Assembly: GCF_023158935.1 (NCBI RefSeq) | Contig: NZ_CP096120.1 | Location: 1,426,001-1,490,000, forward strand | Direction: 5' to 3' | DNA length: 64,000 nucleotides | Source: Acinetobacter portensis | Lineage (GTDB): Bacteria; Pseudomonadota; Gammaproteobacteria; Pseudomonadales; Moraxellaceae | In this document: positions 47,959-57,681 of the stretch, in pieces | Numbering within the stretch: position 1 is the stretch's first letter | Layout: every line of letters begins with the position of its first letter | Program-made: the position numbers and the translations under genes | Notes under the pieces: model-generated | What the model was told of the DNA's origin: nothing | Seen by the model: only the letters and a program-made list of their open reading frames with translations | Databases searched by the model: none

Positions 47959-48867
47959 ATGCAATCTATTTGGCTCATCACACAATTATTCATTTGTTTA
48001 TCTCTTGGCTTTTTATGTGCACACCGCATACCAAAACTTATAGAGAAAATTTCATTTAAAATTTTACCCTACTTTTCCTACATTTTACTTTTTGTAATTG
48101 CCTTTGAATTTGCACAAGTTATTGAAACAATTTCACATCCACAACTTATATTAAAAAATGCAATTGTACTTTCCTTAAATACAACTTTGGGTGCATTCAT
48201 ATGCTGCTACCTTATTTTTAAACTCGTTGGATATACATCAACTCACGGAAAAGTCTCCTTAGATTTATTCTTAAAATCATTACTGAATATTAGTTATGCA
48301 CTTATTACATTGGCTGCTGGCTATTTCAGCGCATCACTCTTACAAAGCATAGATCAAATCATCCATTTAAATTCGTGGTATTTACTGCTTATTTTTATGT
48401 TCTTAATTGGCTTAGATTTAGCATACTCCCCACTCGATAAATCTTGGATGAATTGGAAGATATTACTCGTTCCAATTGGGGCAATTATTGGCTCATTATT
48501 AGGTGCTTGTTTCAGTATTCTAATTATTCAAAATATTGCGTTAAAAGATTTGATTATGCTTTCTCAAGGTTATGGATTTTACTCCATGACAGGCATTGTG
48601 ATTACAGAATTACGTAATGCAGAACTAGGAGGCATTGCACTAATGAATGATTTATTTAGAGAAATTATTGCAATTTTATTGATGTACACATTAGGTTGGA
48701 AATATCCAAGATCTGCCATTGCATCTGCGGGTGCAACCTCAATGGATGCAACACTACCTATGGTGAAACAAGCGTGCGGTAATAATTTCATTCCTCATGC
48801 AATGGTTAGTGGTTTTATTCTTTCTATTCTTGCACCAATTGCGGTAAGTGTATTGGCAGCGATTTAA
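47959..48867 (+). CDS. lysO: Lysine exporter LysO family
   Basis: 302 residues with about eight hydrophobic segments. The C-terminal half has the LysO/YbjE signature SQGYGFYSMTGIVITELRNAELG (core: GYGFYSMTGIV) and ASAGATSMDATLPMVKQACG, with membrane-embedded Asp and Arg residues. In E. coli LysO exports L-lysine and its toxic analogue thialysine. A hairpin terminator follows at 48895-48919. Confidence 0.93.
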   Translation: MQSIWLITQLFICLSLGFLCAHRIPKLIEKISFKILPYFSYILLFVIAFEFAQVIETISHPQLILKNAIVLSLNTTLGAFICCYLIFKLVGYTSTHGKVSLDLFLKSLLNISYALITLAAGYFSASLLQSIDQIIHLNSWYLLLIFMFLIGLDLAYSPLDKSWMNWKILLVPIGAIIGSLLGACFSILIIQNIALKDLIMLSQGYGFYSMTGIVITELRNAELGGIALMNDLFREIIAILLMYTLGWKYPRSAIASAGATSMDATLPMVKQACGNNFIPHAMVSGFILSILAPIAVSVLAAI

Positions 48868-48894
48868 TTTTTAAAAGCATATTTAATCTCCCTG

Positions 48895-48919
48895 AATCCC
48901 TCTTATATAAAGAGGGATT
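48895..48919. terminator. Intrinsic terminator after lysO
   Basis: AATCCCTCTT (48895-48904) pairs with AAGAGGGATT (48910-48919) around a 5-base loop and is followed by a T-rich run. It lies between lysO (+) and pyrF (-), which converge. Confidence 0.85.
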
Positions 48920-48955
48920 TCTCCTCTCTTTATAAAGGAAGTTTTGAAGGGATGA

Positions 48956-49636
48956 CTACAACGTTGCTAAAATATCTTTTAAAGTCTGACCAGGGTTTTC
49001 AGATTTAGTAATCGGACGGCCAATAACTAAATGTGTAGAACCATCAAGCATTGCTTGTTTAGGTGTCACAATACGCTTTTGATCATCTGCATTTGATCCT
49101 TCAGGGCGAATACCTGGAGTTACCAAAGCAAAATCTTTACCTAAAGTTTCACGTAACATTTTAGCTTCTTGTGCTGAACACACCACACCATCTAAGCCAC
49201 TATCTTTAGTTAAAGACGCAAGACGTTTTACCTGTTCAAATGGTTCAATATCTAAACCAATATCTTTAAGATCTTCACGCCCCATAGATGTCAAAACAGT
49301 TACTGCAATTAATTGCGTGTTGTAATTACCTGCTTTTAAACGCTCTACGCAAGTTTCCATCATCTTACGACCACCAGAAGCGTGCACATTCACCATCCAA
49401 ACACCCATATCTGCGGCAGCACATACAGCTTGAGCAGTTGTATTTGGAATGTCATGGAATTTTAAATCTAGAAAAACTTCAAAATTCAAATCATGTAAAG
49501 CTTTTACAACACCTGAACCTTCATGTGTAAATAACTCTTTACCAACTTTTACTCGACACAATGCAGGATCTAACTGCTCTGCCATTTTTAATGCGTCATA
49601 TTGGCTTTTAGCATCTAATGCAACAATGATACTCAA
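48956..49636 (-). CDS. pyrF: Orotidine 5'-phosphate decarboxylase
   Basis: 226 residues. The active-site motif [16 protein letters not shown] has the Asp-Lys-Asp triad spread in DLKFHD; other motifs are VTPGIRPEG and [13 protein letters not shown]. It makes UMP from OMP, the last step of de novo pyrimidine synthesis. It is separated from the upstream lapA gene by a terminator at 49772-49800 and has its own 130-base leader. Confidence 0.97.
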   Translation of the reverse strand: MSIIVALDAKSQYDALKMAEQLDPALCRVKVGKELFTHEGSGVVKALHDLNFEVFLDLKFHDIPNTTAQAVCAAADMGVWMVNVHASGGRKMMETCVERLKAGNYNTQLIAVTVLTSMGREDLKDIGLDIEPFEQVKRLASLTKDSGLDGVVCSAQEAKMLRETLGKDFALVTPGIRPEGSNADDQKRIVTPKQAMLDGSTHLVIGRPITKSENPGQTLKDILATL

Positions 49637-49771
49637 GAGATTTACCTATCGTTCAGACAAAAAGAAAGTACATTATAAGGCTTATTCACTATTGAACAAA
49701 AGAATTAAAAGTGAAGATATATGAAGCAATTAATTTTAATTACACTTCTTTATAAAATTACACACATAAAA

Positions 49772-49800
49772 AAACACCCTACAGATTACTAAGGGTGTTT
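49772..49800 (-). terminator. Terminator after lapA
   Basis: AAACACCCT (49772-49780) pairs with AGGGTGTTT (49792-49800). On the minus strand it is followed by a T run and ends the rpsA-ihfB-lapA transcript before pyrF. Confidence 0.8.
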
Positions 49801-49868
49801 GATTAATTTCAATAAAATCTCATTATTCCATTTTAAAATGAAATAATGTCAAATTTTAGGTTACAACA

Positions 49869-50231
49869 TTAAAGTCCAGTTGGGCGATCATCACTATGAA
49901 TGTCCAAAACTGTCTTTTCATGTCGTTTATTGGCTGCAGCTTCTGCGGCTGCCAGTTGAGCAGTTTGAATCTGCTCTTTACGAAGATAATCTATGTCTTT
50001 ACGTAAGCGTTTAATTTCCCAGCTTTTTTGGAATACTCGGAAAATTTGAACACCAAGCAATAATCCCAAAACAATACCCATAGATAGCGTTAGTAATAAC
50101 AACAATCCTAAGCGCATTGCCGGTACTTGCGTAAACAATAAATCTACAGATAGTTCAGTACTATTTTGCAGAACAATTGCCAACGAATAGCCAAATAGTA
50201 TAAGTAAAACTACAACTAATACGTAGCGCAT
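49869..50231 (-). CDS. lapA: LapA-domain membrane protein
   Basis: 120 residues with two membrane helices (about 1-20 and 40-64) and a C-terminal coiled coil (FQKSWEIKRLRKDIDYLRKEQ, in part) on the cytosolic side. The length and layout match LapA (YciS), which with LapB controls LpxC turnover in E. coli. It lies 20 bases after ihfB. The partner gene lapB does not follow here, unlike in E. coli. Confidence 0.85.
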   Translation of the reverse strand: MRYVLVVVLLILFGYSLAIVLQNSTELSVDLLFTQVPAMRLGLLLLLTLSMGIVLGLLLGVQIFRVFQKSWEIKRLRKDIDYLRKEQIQTAQLAAAEAAANKRHEKTVLDIHSDDRPTGL

Positions 50232-50251
50232 AAATACCCCGTTAAATATTA

Positions 50252-50554
50252 TTATTGTGCAGATTCATTCACTGCATCACGCAACGCTTTACCTGGCTTA
50301 AAGTGAGGTACAGCCTTAGCTGCAACTTCTACTGACTTACCAGTTTTAGGGTTACGACCAACACGTGGCTCACGGTGATGTAATGCGAAACTGCCAAAAC
50401 CACGAATTTCAATTCGATCGTCTGAAGATAAAGATGCAATCATTTGATCGATCATTATTTTAACAGCTTCTTCCACCAAAGGCTCTGCCAAATGTGGGTT
50501 TTTAAGAGAAATACGTTCTATTAAGTCAGACTTATTAAGTGCTTCGCTAGTCAT
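50252..50554 (-). CDS. ihfB: Integration host factor beta subunit
   Basis: 100 residues with the HU/IHF fold: helical body from [10 protein letters not shown], the beta-arm signature [21 protein letters not shown] (core: GRNPKTG) with Pro at the intercalating position, and a C-terminal helix. With IhfA it bends DNA sharply and acts in replication, recombination and sigma-54 promoters such as those served by NtrC. It lies downstream of rpsA in the usual cmk-rpsA-ihfB order, after the hairpin at 50618-50655. Confidence 0.98.
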   Translation of the reverse strand: MTSEALNKSDLIERISLKNPHLAEPLVEEAVKIMIDQMIASLSSDDRIEIRGFGSFALHHREPRVGRNPKTGKSVEVAAKAVPHFKPGKALRDAVNESAQ

Positions 50555-50617
50555 CTACGACCTCTTTAATTATCAAGCTACTTTAGCATACCTATGATAA
50601 TAACCTGTTTAAATACA

Positions 50618-50655
50618 AAACGGTAGCGTAATAAGTTAATACTACGCTACCGTTT
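50618..50655 (-). terminator. Hairpin between rpsA and ihfB
   Basis: A perfect 13-bp stem (50618-50630 with 50643-50655), loop of 12 bases, followed on the minus strand by TTTTGTATTT. It should terminate most rpsA transcripts, setting a lower level for ihfB or leaving it to its own promoter. Confidence 0.88.
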
Positions 50656-50714
50656 ATTGTATTTGTGTAAAAAGTATTAATTAATTTACATTAATAATAC
50701 CTTTAAACGAATAC

Positions 50715-52391
50715 TTAGTTGCCCATTTGAGCTTTGATCAAATCACCAATAGTCTTAGGACCATTGTCAGAGCCAGTCGCTGCAGTTTTCAAGTTTGCAA
50801 CAGCTTCTTTCTCTTCAGCTTCGTCTTTCGCTTTGATAGACAAGTTGATAGCACGTGACTTACGGTCAACGTTGATGATTTTAGCTTCTACTTCTTGACC
50901 AACTTCAAGGAACTTAGTTGCATCTTCAACGCGATCACGGTTGATTTCAGATGCTTTAAGAGTCGCTTCAACTTCGTCAGCTAACTTAATAGTAGCGCCT
51001 TTAGCATCAACAGCAGTTACAGTACCTTTAACCAATGCACCACGTTCGTTAGTAACTAAGAAGTCATTGAACGGATCGTTGTTCATTTGTTTGATACCAA
51101 GGCTAATACGGTTGCCGTCAGCATCTACAGATAAGATAACCGCTTCAACAGTGTCACCTTTCTTGTAACGACGGATAGCTTCTTCGCCTTGTTCGTTCCA
51201 AGAAATATCAGATAAGTGAACTAAACCATCGATACCGCCAGGTAAACCGATGAAGATACCGAAGTCAGTGATTGACTTGATAGTACCTGAAACTTTTTCG
51301 CCTTTATCATGGTTTTTAGAGAACTCTTCCCATGGGTTAGCACGAGTTTGTTTAATACCAAGAGAAATACGACGACGTTCTTCATCAACTTCAAGAACCA
51401 TAACATCAACTTCGTCACCAATCTGAACTACTTTAGATGGGTGGATGTTTTTGTTAGTGTGATCCATTTCTGAAACGTGTACTAAACCTTCAACGCCTTC
51501 AGCGATTTCTGCGAAACAGCCGTAGTCAGTTAAGTTAGTTACGCGAGCTTTAACGATAGAACCTTTAGGGTAACGGTTCATGATCGCTAACCATGGATCT
51601 TCGCCTAATTGCTTAAGACCTAAAGATACGCGGTTACGTTCTTTGTCAAACTTAAGTACTTTAACAGTAACTTCTTGACCAACTTCAACAACTTCTGAAG
51701 GATGCTTGATGCGTTTCCAAGCCATATCAGTGATGTGAAGAAGACCGTCGATACCGCCAAGGTCAACGAATGCGCCGTAATCAGTAAGGTTCTTGATAGT
51801 ACCTGTAACTGTTTGACCTTCTTCAAGCTGAGCAAGAAGAGCTTCACGGTCAGCTGAAGATTCAGCTTCCATAACAGCACGACGAGATACAACAACGTTG
51901 TTACGTTTAGCATCAAGTTTGATTACTTTAAACTCTAACTCTTTACCTTCTAAGTGAGTAGTATCACGAATAGGACGAGTATCAACTAAAGAACCTGGAA
52001 GGAATGCACGTACTGGACCGATGTCAACAGTGAAACCGCCTTTAACTTTACCAGAGATAACACCAGTAACGATTTCGCCGTCTTCAAAGATTTTTTCAAG
52101 TTTAGTCCAAGTTTCAGCGCGTTTAGCTTTTTCGCGTGAAAGAACTGTTTGACCCATACCGTTGTCAAGAGCTTCAACAACAACGTCTACAGTGTCGCCA
52201 ACTTGAACTTCAAGTTCACGTTGTTCATTTAAGAATTCAGCACGGTCAACAACGCCTTCAGATTTAAGGCCAGTGTCAACAGTTACCCAGTCAGAGTCGA
52301 TGCTTACTACAACGCCTTGGATGACAGCACCCTTTTCAACGTTAAAGTTTAATTCGCTTTCTTCAAAGAGGGCTGCAAAAGATTCGGTCAT
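50715..52391 (-). CDS. rpsA: 30S ribosomal protein S1
   Basis: 558 residues with six S1 RNA-binding repeats (about 21-87, 105-171, 192-260, 277-347, 364-434, 451-520); the last four have the typical (I/V)GxxxxxxVxxxxDYGxFV pattern, for example [14 protein letters not shown]1 unfolds mRNA and brings it to the ribosome. The 110-base leader before the start may carry autogenous control, which is known in gamma-proteobacteria. Marked codon bias (strong use of GTT, AAA, GAA) suits a highly expressed gene. Confidence 0.99.
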   Translation of the reverse strand: MTESFAALFEESELNFNVEKGAVIQGVVVSIDSDWVTVDTGLKSEGVVDRAEFLNEQRELEVQVGDTVDVVVEALDNGMGQTVLSREKAKRAETWTKLEKIFEDGEIVTGVISGKVKGGFTVDIGPVRAFLPGSLVDTRPIRDTTHLEGKELEFKVIKLDAKRNNVVVSRRAVMEAESSADREALLAQLEEGQTVTGTIKNLTDYGAFVDLGGIDGLLHITDMAWKRIKHPSEVVEVGQEVTVKVLKFDKERNRVSLGLKQLGEDPWLAIMNRYPKGSIVKARVTNLTDYGCFAEIAEGVEGLVHVSEMDHTNKNIHPSKVVQIGDEVDVMVLEVDEERRRISLGIKQTRANPWEEFSKNHDKGEKVSGTIKSITDFGIFIGLPGGIDGLVHLSDISWNEQGEEAIRRYKKGDTVEAVILSVDADGNRISLGIKQMNNDPFNDFLVTNERGALVKGTVTAVDAKGATIKLADEVEATLKASEINRDRVEDATKFLEVGQEVEAKIINVDRKSRAINLSIKAKDEAEEKEAVANLKTAATGSDNGPKTIGDLIKAQMGN

Positions 52392-52501
52392 GATATACCT
52401 GATAAAGTCAGCGGTCTTGGATCAGACAAGGCCGGTTTAATTAAGCATCTACATAGTCCATATAAGACTGATCAAGCTATGCGTTTGCTGATAATATTAA
52501 G

Positions 52502-53185
52502 TTATTTGGCTAACTGCTGATCTACATAAGTAGTCATCAGCTTAAATACTTCATCAATATTCAATTCAGAACTATCAATGATGTACGCATCATCGGCGGG
52601 CTTGAGTGGAGCGACTTCTCGCTCCATATCTCGTTTATCGCGAGCGATGATATTAGCTAAAATGTCGCTTATTTTAACATCTAGCCCCATAGCCTGCAAC
52701 TGATTTACACGTCGCTCGGCTCTAGACTGAGCAGAAGCAGTCAAATATATTTTTGCTTGAGCTTCTGGAAAGATAGAAGTTGCCATATCTCGACCATCTG
52801 CAACAAGTCCTGGTGCTTGTGCAAAATTACGCTGACGTTGTAGCAATGCAGCTCTAAACTCTGGTACTGCTGCCACTTTAGATGCAAAAGCCCCTACTTC
52901 TTCTGTACGAATTTCTTGGGATACATCTTCATTATCTAAAAGAACTTTTATGCCTTGCTCTGTCGTTAAAAATTGAATATTTAATTGTGACGCGATGTGT
53001 ACGCATTGCTCTAATTGCGTATCCAATTGATCAAGCAACTGCTTATTTCGTAATGACAATCCAAGTAAACGATAAAGCGCACCTGAATCTAGAAGATGAA
53101 ATTGATAATGTTCAGCAAGTTTTGCTGCAAGCGTGCCCTTGCCTGAACCACTTGGACCATCAATCGTAATAATTTGAACTGTCAT
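52502..53185 (-). CDS. cmk: Cytidylate kinase
   Basis: 227 residues. P-loop GPSGSGKGT at residues 10-18, the CMP-binding DSGALYR and [10 protein letters not shown], and the lid region [13 protein letters not shown]. It makes CDP from CMP. It precedes rpsA by 110 bases, the common cmk-rpsA pair. The start ATG is preceded by a weak ribosome-binding site. Confidence 0.97.
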   Translation of the reverse strand: MTVQIITIDGPSGSGKGTLAAKLAEHYQFHLLDSGALYRLLGLSLRNKQLLDQLDTQLEQCVHIASQLNIQFLTTEQGIKVLLDNEDVSQEIRTEEVGAFASKVAAVPEFRAALLQRQRNFAQAPGLVADGRDMATSIFPEAQAKIYLTASAQSRAERRVNQLQAMGLDVKISDILANIIARDKRDMEREVAPLKPADDAYIIDSSELNIDEVFKLMTTYVDQQLAK

Positions 53186-53203
53186 TGCATTTCCGTTTTT
53201 AAC

Positions 53204-53635
53204 TTATACAGTTTTAGCGAGTTTGGAGAAACCTAGTTTAATCCCAGATTTTAGTTGTGCAAGAATTAATTTACTCACAAATGGTAATCTCATTTGTAAT
53301 TCAATAGTGTAATTTACACGGGTGATGCGTTCCTCAATCACTTCAAATGTGATAATTCCAATATGATGTTTTACTAGTGGATTTTTAATAATTTTATATT
53401 CAATGCGCTCATTGGGTAACAATAAAGTAATTTGCTCTTGCAAAGGCTTAACCTTACCCAGCCCCAATTTCCGAATAGATCCAACTCCATCGGGAAGATT
53501 TACATCTAATGCATCTTTTATACGTTCAACTTGAATAGGTGCAAATGCGACATTGTAAGTATCATGTTTTGACAACAACTCAAATATTTGTTCGATTGGT
53601 GCGTTAAAATCTTTTGTAATTAATATTGAATCCAT
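53204..53635 (-). CDS. SRPBCC (START-like) domain protein
   Basis: 143 residues with the polyketide-cyclase/START fold: MDSILITKDFNAPIEQIFELLS at the start, beta strands in the middle, and a long C-terminal helix ending LKSGIKLGFSKLAKTV. Such proteins bind a small hydrophobic ligand in a central cavity; the ligand is unknown. It lies 18 bases upstream of cmk and may be co-transcribed. It has no signal peptide. Confidence 0.8.
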   Translation of the reverse strand: MDSILITKDFNAPIEQIFELLSKHDTYNVAFAPIQVERIKDALDVNLPDGVGSIRKLGLGKVKPLQEQITLLLPNERIEYKIIKNPLVKHHIGIITFEVIEERITRVNYTIELQMRLPFVSKLILAQLKSGIKLGFSKLAKTV

Positions 53636-53691
53636 AACAACACCCTCTCAAATAATAATTGAAATCTGTCTTGTAAAAAAAATGTGAGTTA

Positions 53692-54201
53692 TTATGTTTT
53701 ATTTGCTTCTTTTTCTAAATTCTTTAAATGTCGTTTTTGTTCTCGACGCATTTTAAAAAAAGCAGATAATTGAGCAGAACACTCATCAGCCAAACACCCT
53801 GCTTCAAATTCAAAAACATGATTGTAATAACCACTATTTAATAGTTGACGCGCACTTTGCAAAGAACCCGCTTTGGGTTCAGTTGCTGCAAAAACAACAC
53901 GTTGAATACGAGAATGAATTAAAGCACCCACACACATTGTGCATGGTTCAAGCGTAACATAAAGCGTTGCATCTTCAGGCAATCGATAATTTTTAATCTG
54001 TTCACAAGCTTGTCGGATTGCAACAATTTCAGCATGCGCAGTCGGATCATTTAAAGAAATAGGGGCATTAAAGCCAGAACCAATAATTTGATTTTGGCTG
54101 ACAATAATAGCACCTACGGGAATTTCCCCAATTGAAGCAGCTTGTGCAGCCTGCGCTATCGCCTGCTGCATCCAATATTCATCTGTAAACTTTTCAGACA
54201 T
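53692..54201 (-). CDS. tadA: tRNA-specific adenosine deaminase TadA
   Basis: 169 residues. Zinc site HAE (His56, Glu58) and PCTMC (Cys87, Cys90); the tail is Lys/Arg-rich as in tRNA-binding TadA. It converts the wobble A34 of tRNA-Arg(ACG) to inosine. It starts 3 bases after the enoyl-CoA hydratase-like gene, so the two are co-transcribed. Confidence 0.95.
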   Translation of the reverse strand: MSEKFTDEYWMQQAIAQAAQAASIGEIPVGAIIVSQNQIIGSGFNAPISLNDPTAHAEIVAIRQACEQIKNYRLPEDATLYVTLEPCTMCVGALIHSRIQRVVFAATEPKAGSLQSARQLLNSGYYNHVFEFEAGCLADECSAQLSAFFKMRREQKRHLKNLEKEANKT

Positions 54202-54204
54202 AAA

Positions 54205-55329
54205 TTAGCTAATTACACCGTAATGTTTCAGCAAAATATTCCAACTTTCAATTGTTGTTACAGGCGGATGTTCACCCAAAATTCCTTTTAGAGATAAATC
54301 TGTACCTTTGTACCAATCCGGTGATAAATCTTTATCGACCAAACGTGCACGCACGCCTTCAACGAAGTCTGGATGACGAATTTTCCAATCTGAAATTTGA
54401 CGCTCTAGTTCGAATACTTCATTCCAAGAATGAATTTTCTTGCCCCATTGCCACAATAACCACGTTAATGCAGCCGTTGTTGGCGAGCCTTTTTGCAAGT
54501 TTTCACTTGCTTGACGTAACCAATCACTTCGCGCATCACTTAAACCAATAATTGATTCGTAGTCATGTTCAAAATTAACACCACGACAAACACTTTGAAT
54601 CACATCTAAAGAATTTTGTAATGGACCAGGACCTACAGGTCTATGCATGCTATTCAATGTGTCATCAATTGCACGGAAATCACCTGCTGGGTAATGACTC
54701 CAATCGATGTTTACTACTTTATTTAATACTGAGTCACGCTGAGCATCACAAATATGCGTTGCCCAACCAATACCGTATGCACCAGCAGCAGTCATAATTG
54801 ACCCTGTTAAACCCGTAAACAAACCAATCGCACCACGATCTGCCAAGAAGCGAGTTCCACCTACATCTGGATATAGACCAATATTAATTTCAGGCATTGC
54901 TAAACGAGAATATGGTGTTACTAAACGAAATGGTGCAGCCATAAACAGACCTAAACCACCACCCATCACATAACCTTCACCCCAAACTAAAACTGGCTTT
55001 GCATAGTTATGAAGCAATAAATCGAGCGCATATTCTTGTTCAAAAAACTTATTTGCAGTTTCAACTTCGTCGTTAATTACAAGCTGACGTAGTTTACGAA
55101 CATCCCCACCTGCACAAAATGCTTTTGGTGTCGTTGAATCCAACCAAATTGCTTTAACCTTATCATCTGTATGAAAGTCTTGAAAAACTTCCAACAATGC
55201 TGTCGCAATAGACTCGTCTAAAGCATGTAAAGATTTTGGTCGATTTAATCGAACAATACGCCACCCATTCGTTGCTTCTTCAACAATTAAATCGGGATGA
55301 TAATTTTTTGCTATAGGAGAATAAGTCAT
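54205..55329 (-). CDS. Enoyl-CoA hydratase/isomerase family (3-hydroxyisobutyryl-CoA hydrolase-like)
   Basis: About 374 residues from ATG 55329, whose ATGA overlaps the ung stop, a sign of translational coupling; the frame to 55344 is less likely. Crotonase fold: oxyanion-hole motifs [11 protein letters not shown] and [15 protein letters not shown], then [17 protein letters not shown] with catalytic Glu/Asp. The length over 350 and PDVGG motif suit the 3-hydroxyisobutyryl-CoA hydrolase group of valine breakdown. The placement beside ung and tadA gives no metabolic hint. Confidence 0.88.
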   Translation of the reverse strand: MTYSPIAKNYHPDLIVEEATNGWRIVRLNRPKSLHALDESIATALLEVFQDFHTDDKVKAIWLDSTTPKAFCAGGDVRKLRQLVINDEVETANKFFEQEYALDLLLHNYAKPVLVWGEGYVMGGGLGLFMAAPFRLVTPYSRLAMPEINIGLYPDVGGTRFLADRGAIGLFTGLTGSIMTAAGAYGIGWATHICDAQRDSVLNKVVNIDWSHYPAGDFRAIDDTLNSMHRPVGPGPLQNSLDVIQSVCRGVNFEHDYESIIGLSDARSDWLRQASENLQKGSPTTAALTWLLWQWGKKIHSWNEVFELERQISDWKIRHPDFVEGVRARLVDKDLSPDWYKGTDLSLKGILGEHPPVTTIESWNILLKHYGVIS

Positions 55330-56039
55330 GCGTCCAGCTGCCAATCTATAGGCTCAATGCCATTTTGTTTAAGATAATTATTTGTTTTTGAAAACGCTTT
55401 ACAACCAAAAAAACCACCTCGGTTTGCTGCCAATGGAGATGGATGTGCAGCTTTTAATACCAAATGCTTATTTTGATCGATTCGTTGTCCCTTACGTTGC
55501 GCATATGCTCCCCATAAAATGAAAACAATATGCTCGCGCTGTTCATTTAAAACATCAATCACATGATCTGTAAAGTCTTCCCAGCCACGTTTTTGATGCG
55601 ACGTTGGTTGTCCTGCTTCCACCGTCAATACACTATTTAAGAGCAGTACACCTTGTTCTGCCCAACGACTTAAATCACCATGTTTTGAAATAGGCACTTC
55701 TAAGTCTTTATTTAATTCATGAAAAATATTACGCAAAGATGGCGGTAATGCAAGCCCTCTTTGTACAGAAAAGCTTAATCCGTGTGCTTGATTTGGCCCA
55801 TGATAAGGATCTTGACCTAAAATAACGACTTTTACATTGGGTAAAGGTGTTGTATTTAAAGCATTAAAAATTAAATGACTTGGCGGATAAACTACTTTTT
55901 CCGCTTTTTTTTCTTGAATTAAAAAATCTTTTAACTCATCCATTTTAGGACTAAGCAAAAACTCACTTAAACCATCTTTCCAACTTGCTTCCAACTGCAC
56001 TTTTTCTAACTTCGCAAGTTGTAGATCTGTTAAAGGCAT
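55326..56039 (-). CDS. ung: Uracil-DNA glycosylase
   Basis: 237 residues, family 1. The catalytic water-activating loop is [18 protein letters not shown] with Asp77, and the Leu-intercalation loop [19 protein letters not shown] has the catalytic His. It cuts uracil out of DNA at the start of base excision repair. Its TGA overlaps the next gene's ATG. Confidence 0.98.
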   Translation of the reverse strand: MPLTDLQLAKLEKVQLEASWKDGLSEFLLSPKMDELKDFLIQEKKAEKVVYPPSHLIFNALNTTPLPNVKVVILGQDPYHGPNQAHGLSFSVQRGLALPPSLRNIFHELNKDLEVPISKHGDLSRWAEQGVLLLNSVLTVEAGQPTSHQKRGWEDFTDHVIDVLNEQREHIVFILWGAYAQRKGQRIDQNKHLVLKAAHPSPLAANRGGFFGCKAFSKTNNYLKQNGIEPIDWQLDA

Positions 56040-56084
56040 ACTTCTTCCCTAATTCCTAAAATAACGTCCAAATTTTATAAATAA

Positions 56085-56681
56085 TTACAGTTTTACTTGT
56101 AAATCAACTGTTGGATTTTGGAACTTAACTCCATTTTTCAGCTTTTCATACATTGCTGAATCTGCCCACTCAGCTTGAATTTGCTCAGAGAATTCAATTT
56201 GATTTAATGCAAGTACACCCATTTGCTCGTTGCTAATATCTTCTGCAAAACTTTGCGCATAACCTGTATCTGTTTCATGAACAATCACAGAATACACCTC
56301 AACATCACCCTCACCATTTTGAGTTTCTGTTGATGCTAAAACTTGTTGTGCTAAATAGAAAAAAATACGTGAAAATTGTTCCGCAGATGGCGATACAGGT
56401 AAAGACACCCAACGTGCACTAAATGTTTTACACGCTTGAATATATTCTTGGCTGTCATGTTCCCAAAAACAAATTGCGTGATCAAAAGAGTCGATTAAAT
56501 CTTTAATCACACCTTTGAGCAAACCAAAGTCATATACCATTTGACCATGGTCTAATTTCGTAGCTTTAAGCAACAACTCAACCTTATAACTATGGCCGTG
56601 TATAGAACGCTTACAACGATCTGACGTGCAATTACGTACAACGTGGGCGTTTTCAAACTTAAATAACTTACGAATAATCAT
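56085..56681 (-). CDS. 6-pyruvoyl-tetrahydropterin synthase / QueD-like protein
   Basis: About 198 residues from ATG 56681 (open to 56699). Zinc ligands appear in FENAH and HGHSYK, the DH of the catalytic pair in SFDHAICF, and Glu in VHETDTGYA. The Cys near HGH is spaced by four residues (CKRSIHGH), against three in E. coli QueD, and the chain is longer than QueD (about 120) with an insertion and a C-terminal extension. QueD makes carboxytetrahydropterin for queuosine; whether this one does is uncertain. Confidence 0.8.
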   Translation of the reverse strand: MIIRKLFKFENAHVVRNCTSDRCKRSIHGHSYKVELLLKATKLDHGQMVYDFGLLKGVIKDLIDSFDHAICFWEHDSQEYIQACKTFSARWVSLPVSPSAEQFSRIFFYLAQQVLASTETQNGEGDVEVYSVIVHETDTGYAQSFAEDISNEQMGVLALNQIEFSEQIQAEWADSAMYEKLKNGVKFQNPTVDLQVKL

Positions 56682-57018
56682 ATGTCGTGATAGATACAAT
56701 ATTAGTGGGGATTGATTCGATTATAATGCAAAAATTCTATTACAAACATTAATTTTATAGTTCATTGTGATAGGGAAAACACATCATCGTTATTTTGGAT
56801 AAATTTCAGCTCAAGAATTATCTCAACACTTTATAATTTAGGTGTTTAACTACTTTTCAAAAGTTTTTTATTATTCAAAATTAGTCTTTAATATCATTAA
56901 ATAAAACCACAATTTATTACTTTTAAACCTCAAAACTGTATCTTTTAAACTAAAAAAGAAGACTCCAACTTATTAAAATGAATATTCAAATAAGTTGAAA
57001 TCTTCCTCAAATTTATTT
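56682..57018. other. Intergenic region between the QueD-like and TetR genes
   Basis: A 337-base region of AT-rich sequence with no gene. It holds the likely TetR terminator at 56955-57004 and presumably the promoter of the queD-like/ung operon. No repeat or RNA gene is evident. Confidence 0.6.
56955..57004 (-). terminator. Terminator after the TetR gene
   Basis: CAACTTATT (56966-56974 region) pairs with AATAAGTTG about 16 bases later, in a longer imperfect stem (14 of 16 positions) whose left flank is A-rich. It lies 15 bases past the TetR stop on the minus strand. Confidence 0.65.
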
Positions 57019-57639
57019 TTAAATTACAGCATCTAAAGGTCTAGATTGCTTAGGAATTGCCAAAGCTTGATCGATGTACGCAACACGTAATGTATCGCGA
57101 GATCCTAAATAACGCTGATAGAAACTTGAATTCAATATTGCAGCAGCACCATGTGTTAATCCCCAAATTGAAGCTAAATAATCACGTACAGGCATCGTGC
57201 TTTTAATTGATTCCAAATAGCTTTCCGTCATACGAATAATAATGCGTAACCGTTGCTTGCGAATTTGATACAACTCTGTAAATAAATGATTTACACCTAC
57301 ACCAGTCGTCGACAATCTTTCTTCAATTTGGTGAAATAAAACCGTTCTTTCTGGATGATGTAAATGATGCAACATAAAGAATGCCAAATGCTCTGGGAAT
57401 GCTTTTTCTGCGTCCTTGATCATTTCTAATAGCATATTTTCATTGCGAATAATGAGCATCATATAAAGCTCATCTTTGCTTTGAAAATGTTTATAAAGCG
57501 TACCTTTGGCTAAATCTAATTCAGCCGCGAGAGCATCAAGCGTCATGCCCGATTCGCCATTTTCAAGAAGTAATTGTTCTGCTACTTGAAAAATCAAGGT
57601 TTCTCTTGCTCTAAACTGAGCCTGACGATCCATCTTCAC
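57019..57639 (-). CDS. TetR-family transcriptional regulator
   Basis: 206 residues (a second Met lies at 57633). The N-terminal helix-turn-helix is MTLDALAAELDLAKGTLYKHFQSKDEL (core: LAKGTLYKHFQSKDEL) at about 30-57; the rest is an all-helical ligand domain. Ligand and targets unknown. It lies 42 bases downstream of tatD on the same strand and may be the last gene of the envelope operon that begins with exbB. Confidence 0.92.
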   Translation of the reverse strand: MKMDRQAQFRARETLIFQVAEQLLLENGESGMTLDALAAELDLAKGTLYKHFQSKDELYMMLIIRNENMLLEMIKDAEKAFPEHLAFFMLHHLHHPERTVLFHQIEERLSTTGVGVNHLFTELYQIRKQRLRIIIRMTESYLESIKSTMPVRDYLASIWGLTHGAAAILNSSFYQRYLGSRDTLRVAYIDQALAIPKQSRPLDAVI

Positions 57640-57681
57640 CTTATAAACTCTCTTTTGCTTTTATCCATCTAATGATGGCAT

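Noticed and set aside
52392..52501. Strong hairpin in the rpsA leader
   Set aside because: Only short imperfect pairings (CTTG/CAAG) are visible. Autogenous control by S1 is known in relatives but cannot be read from this sequence.
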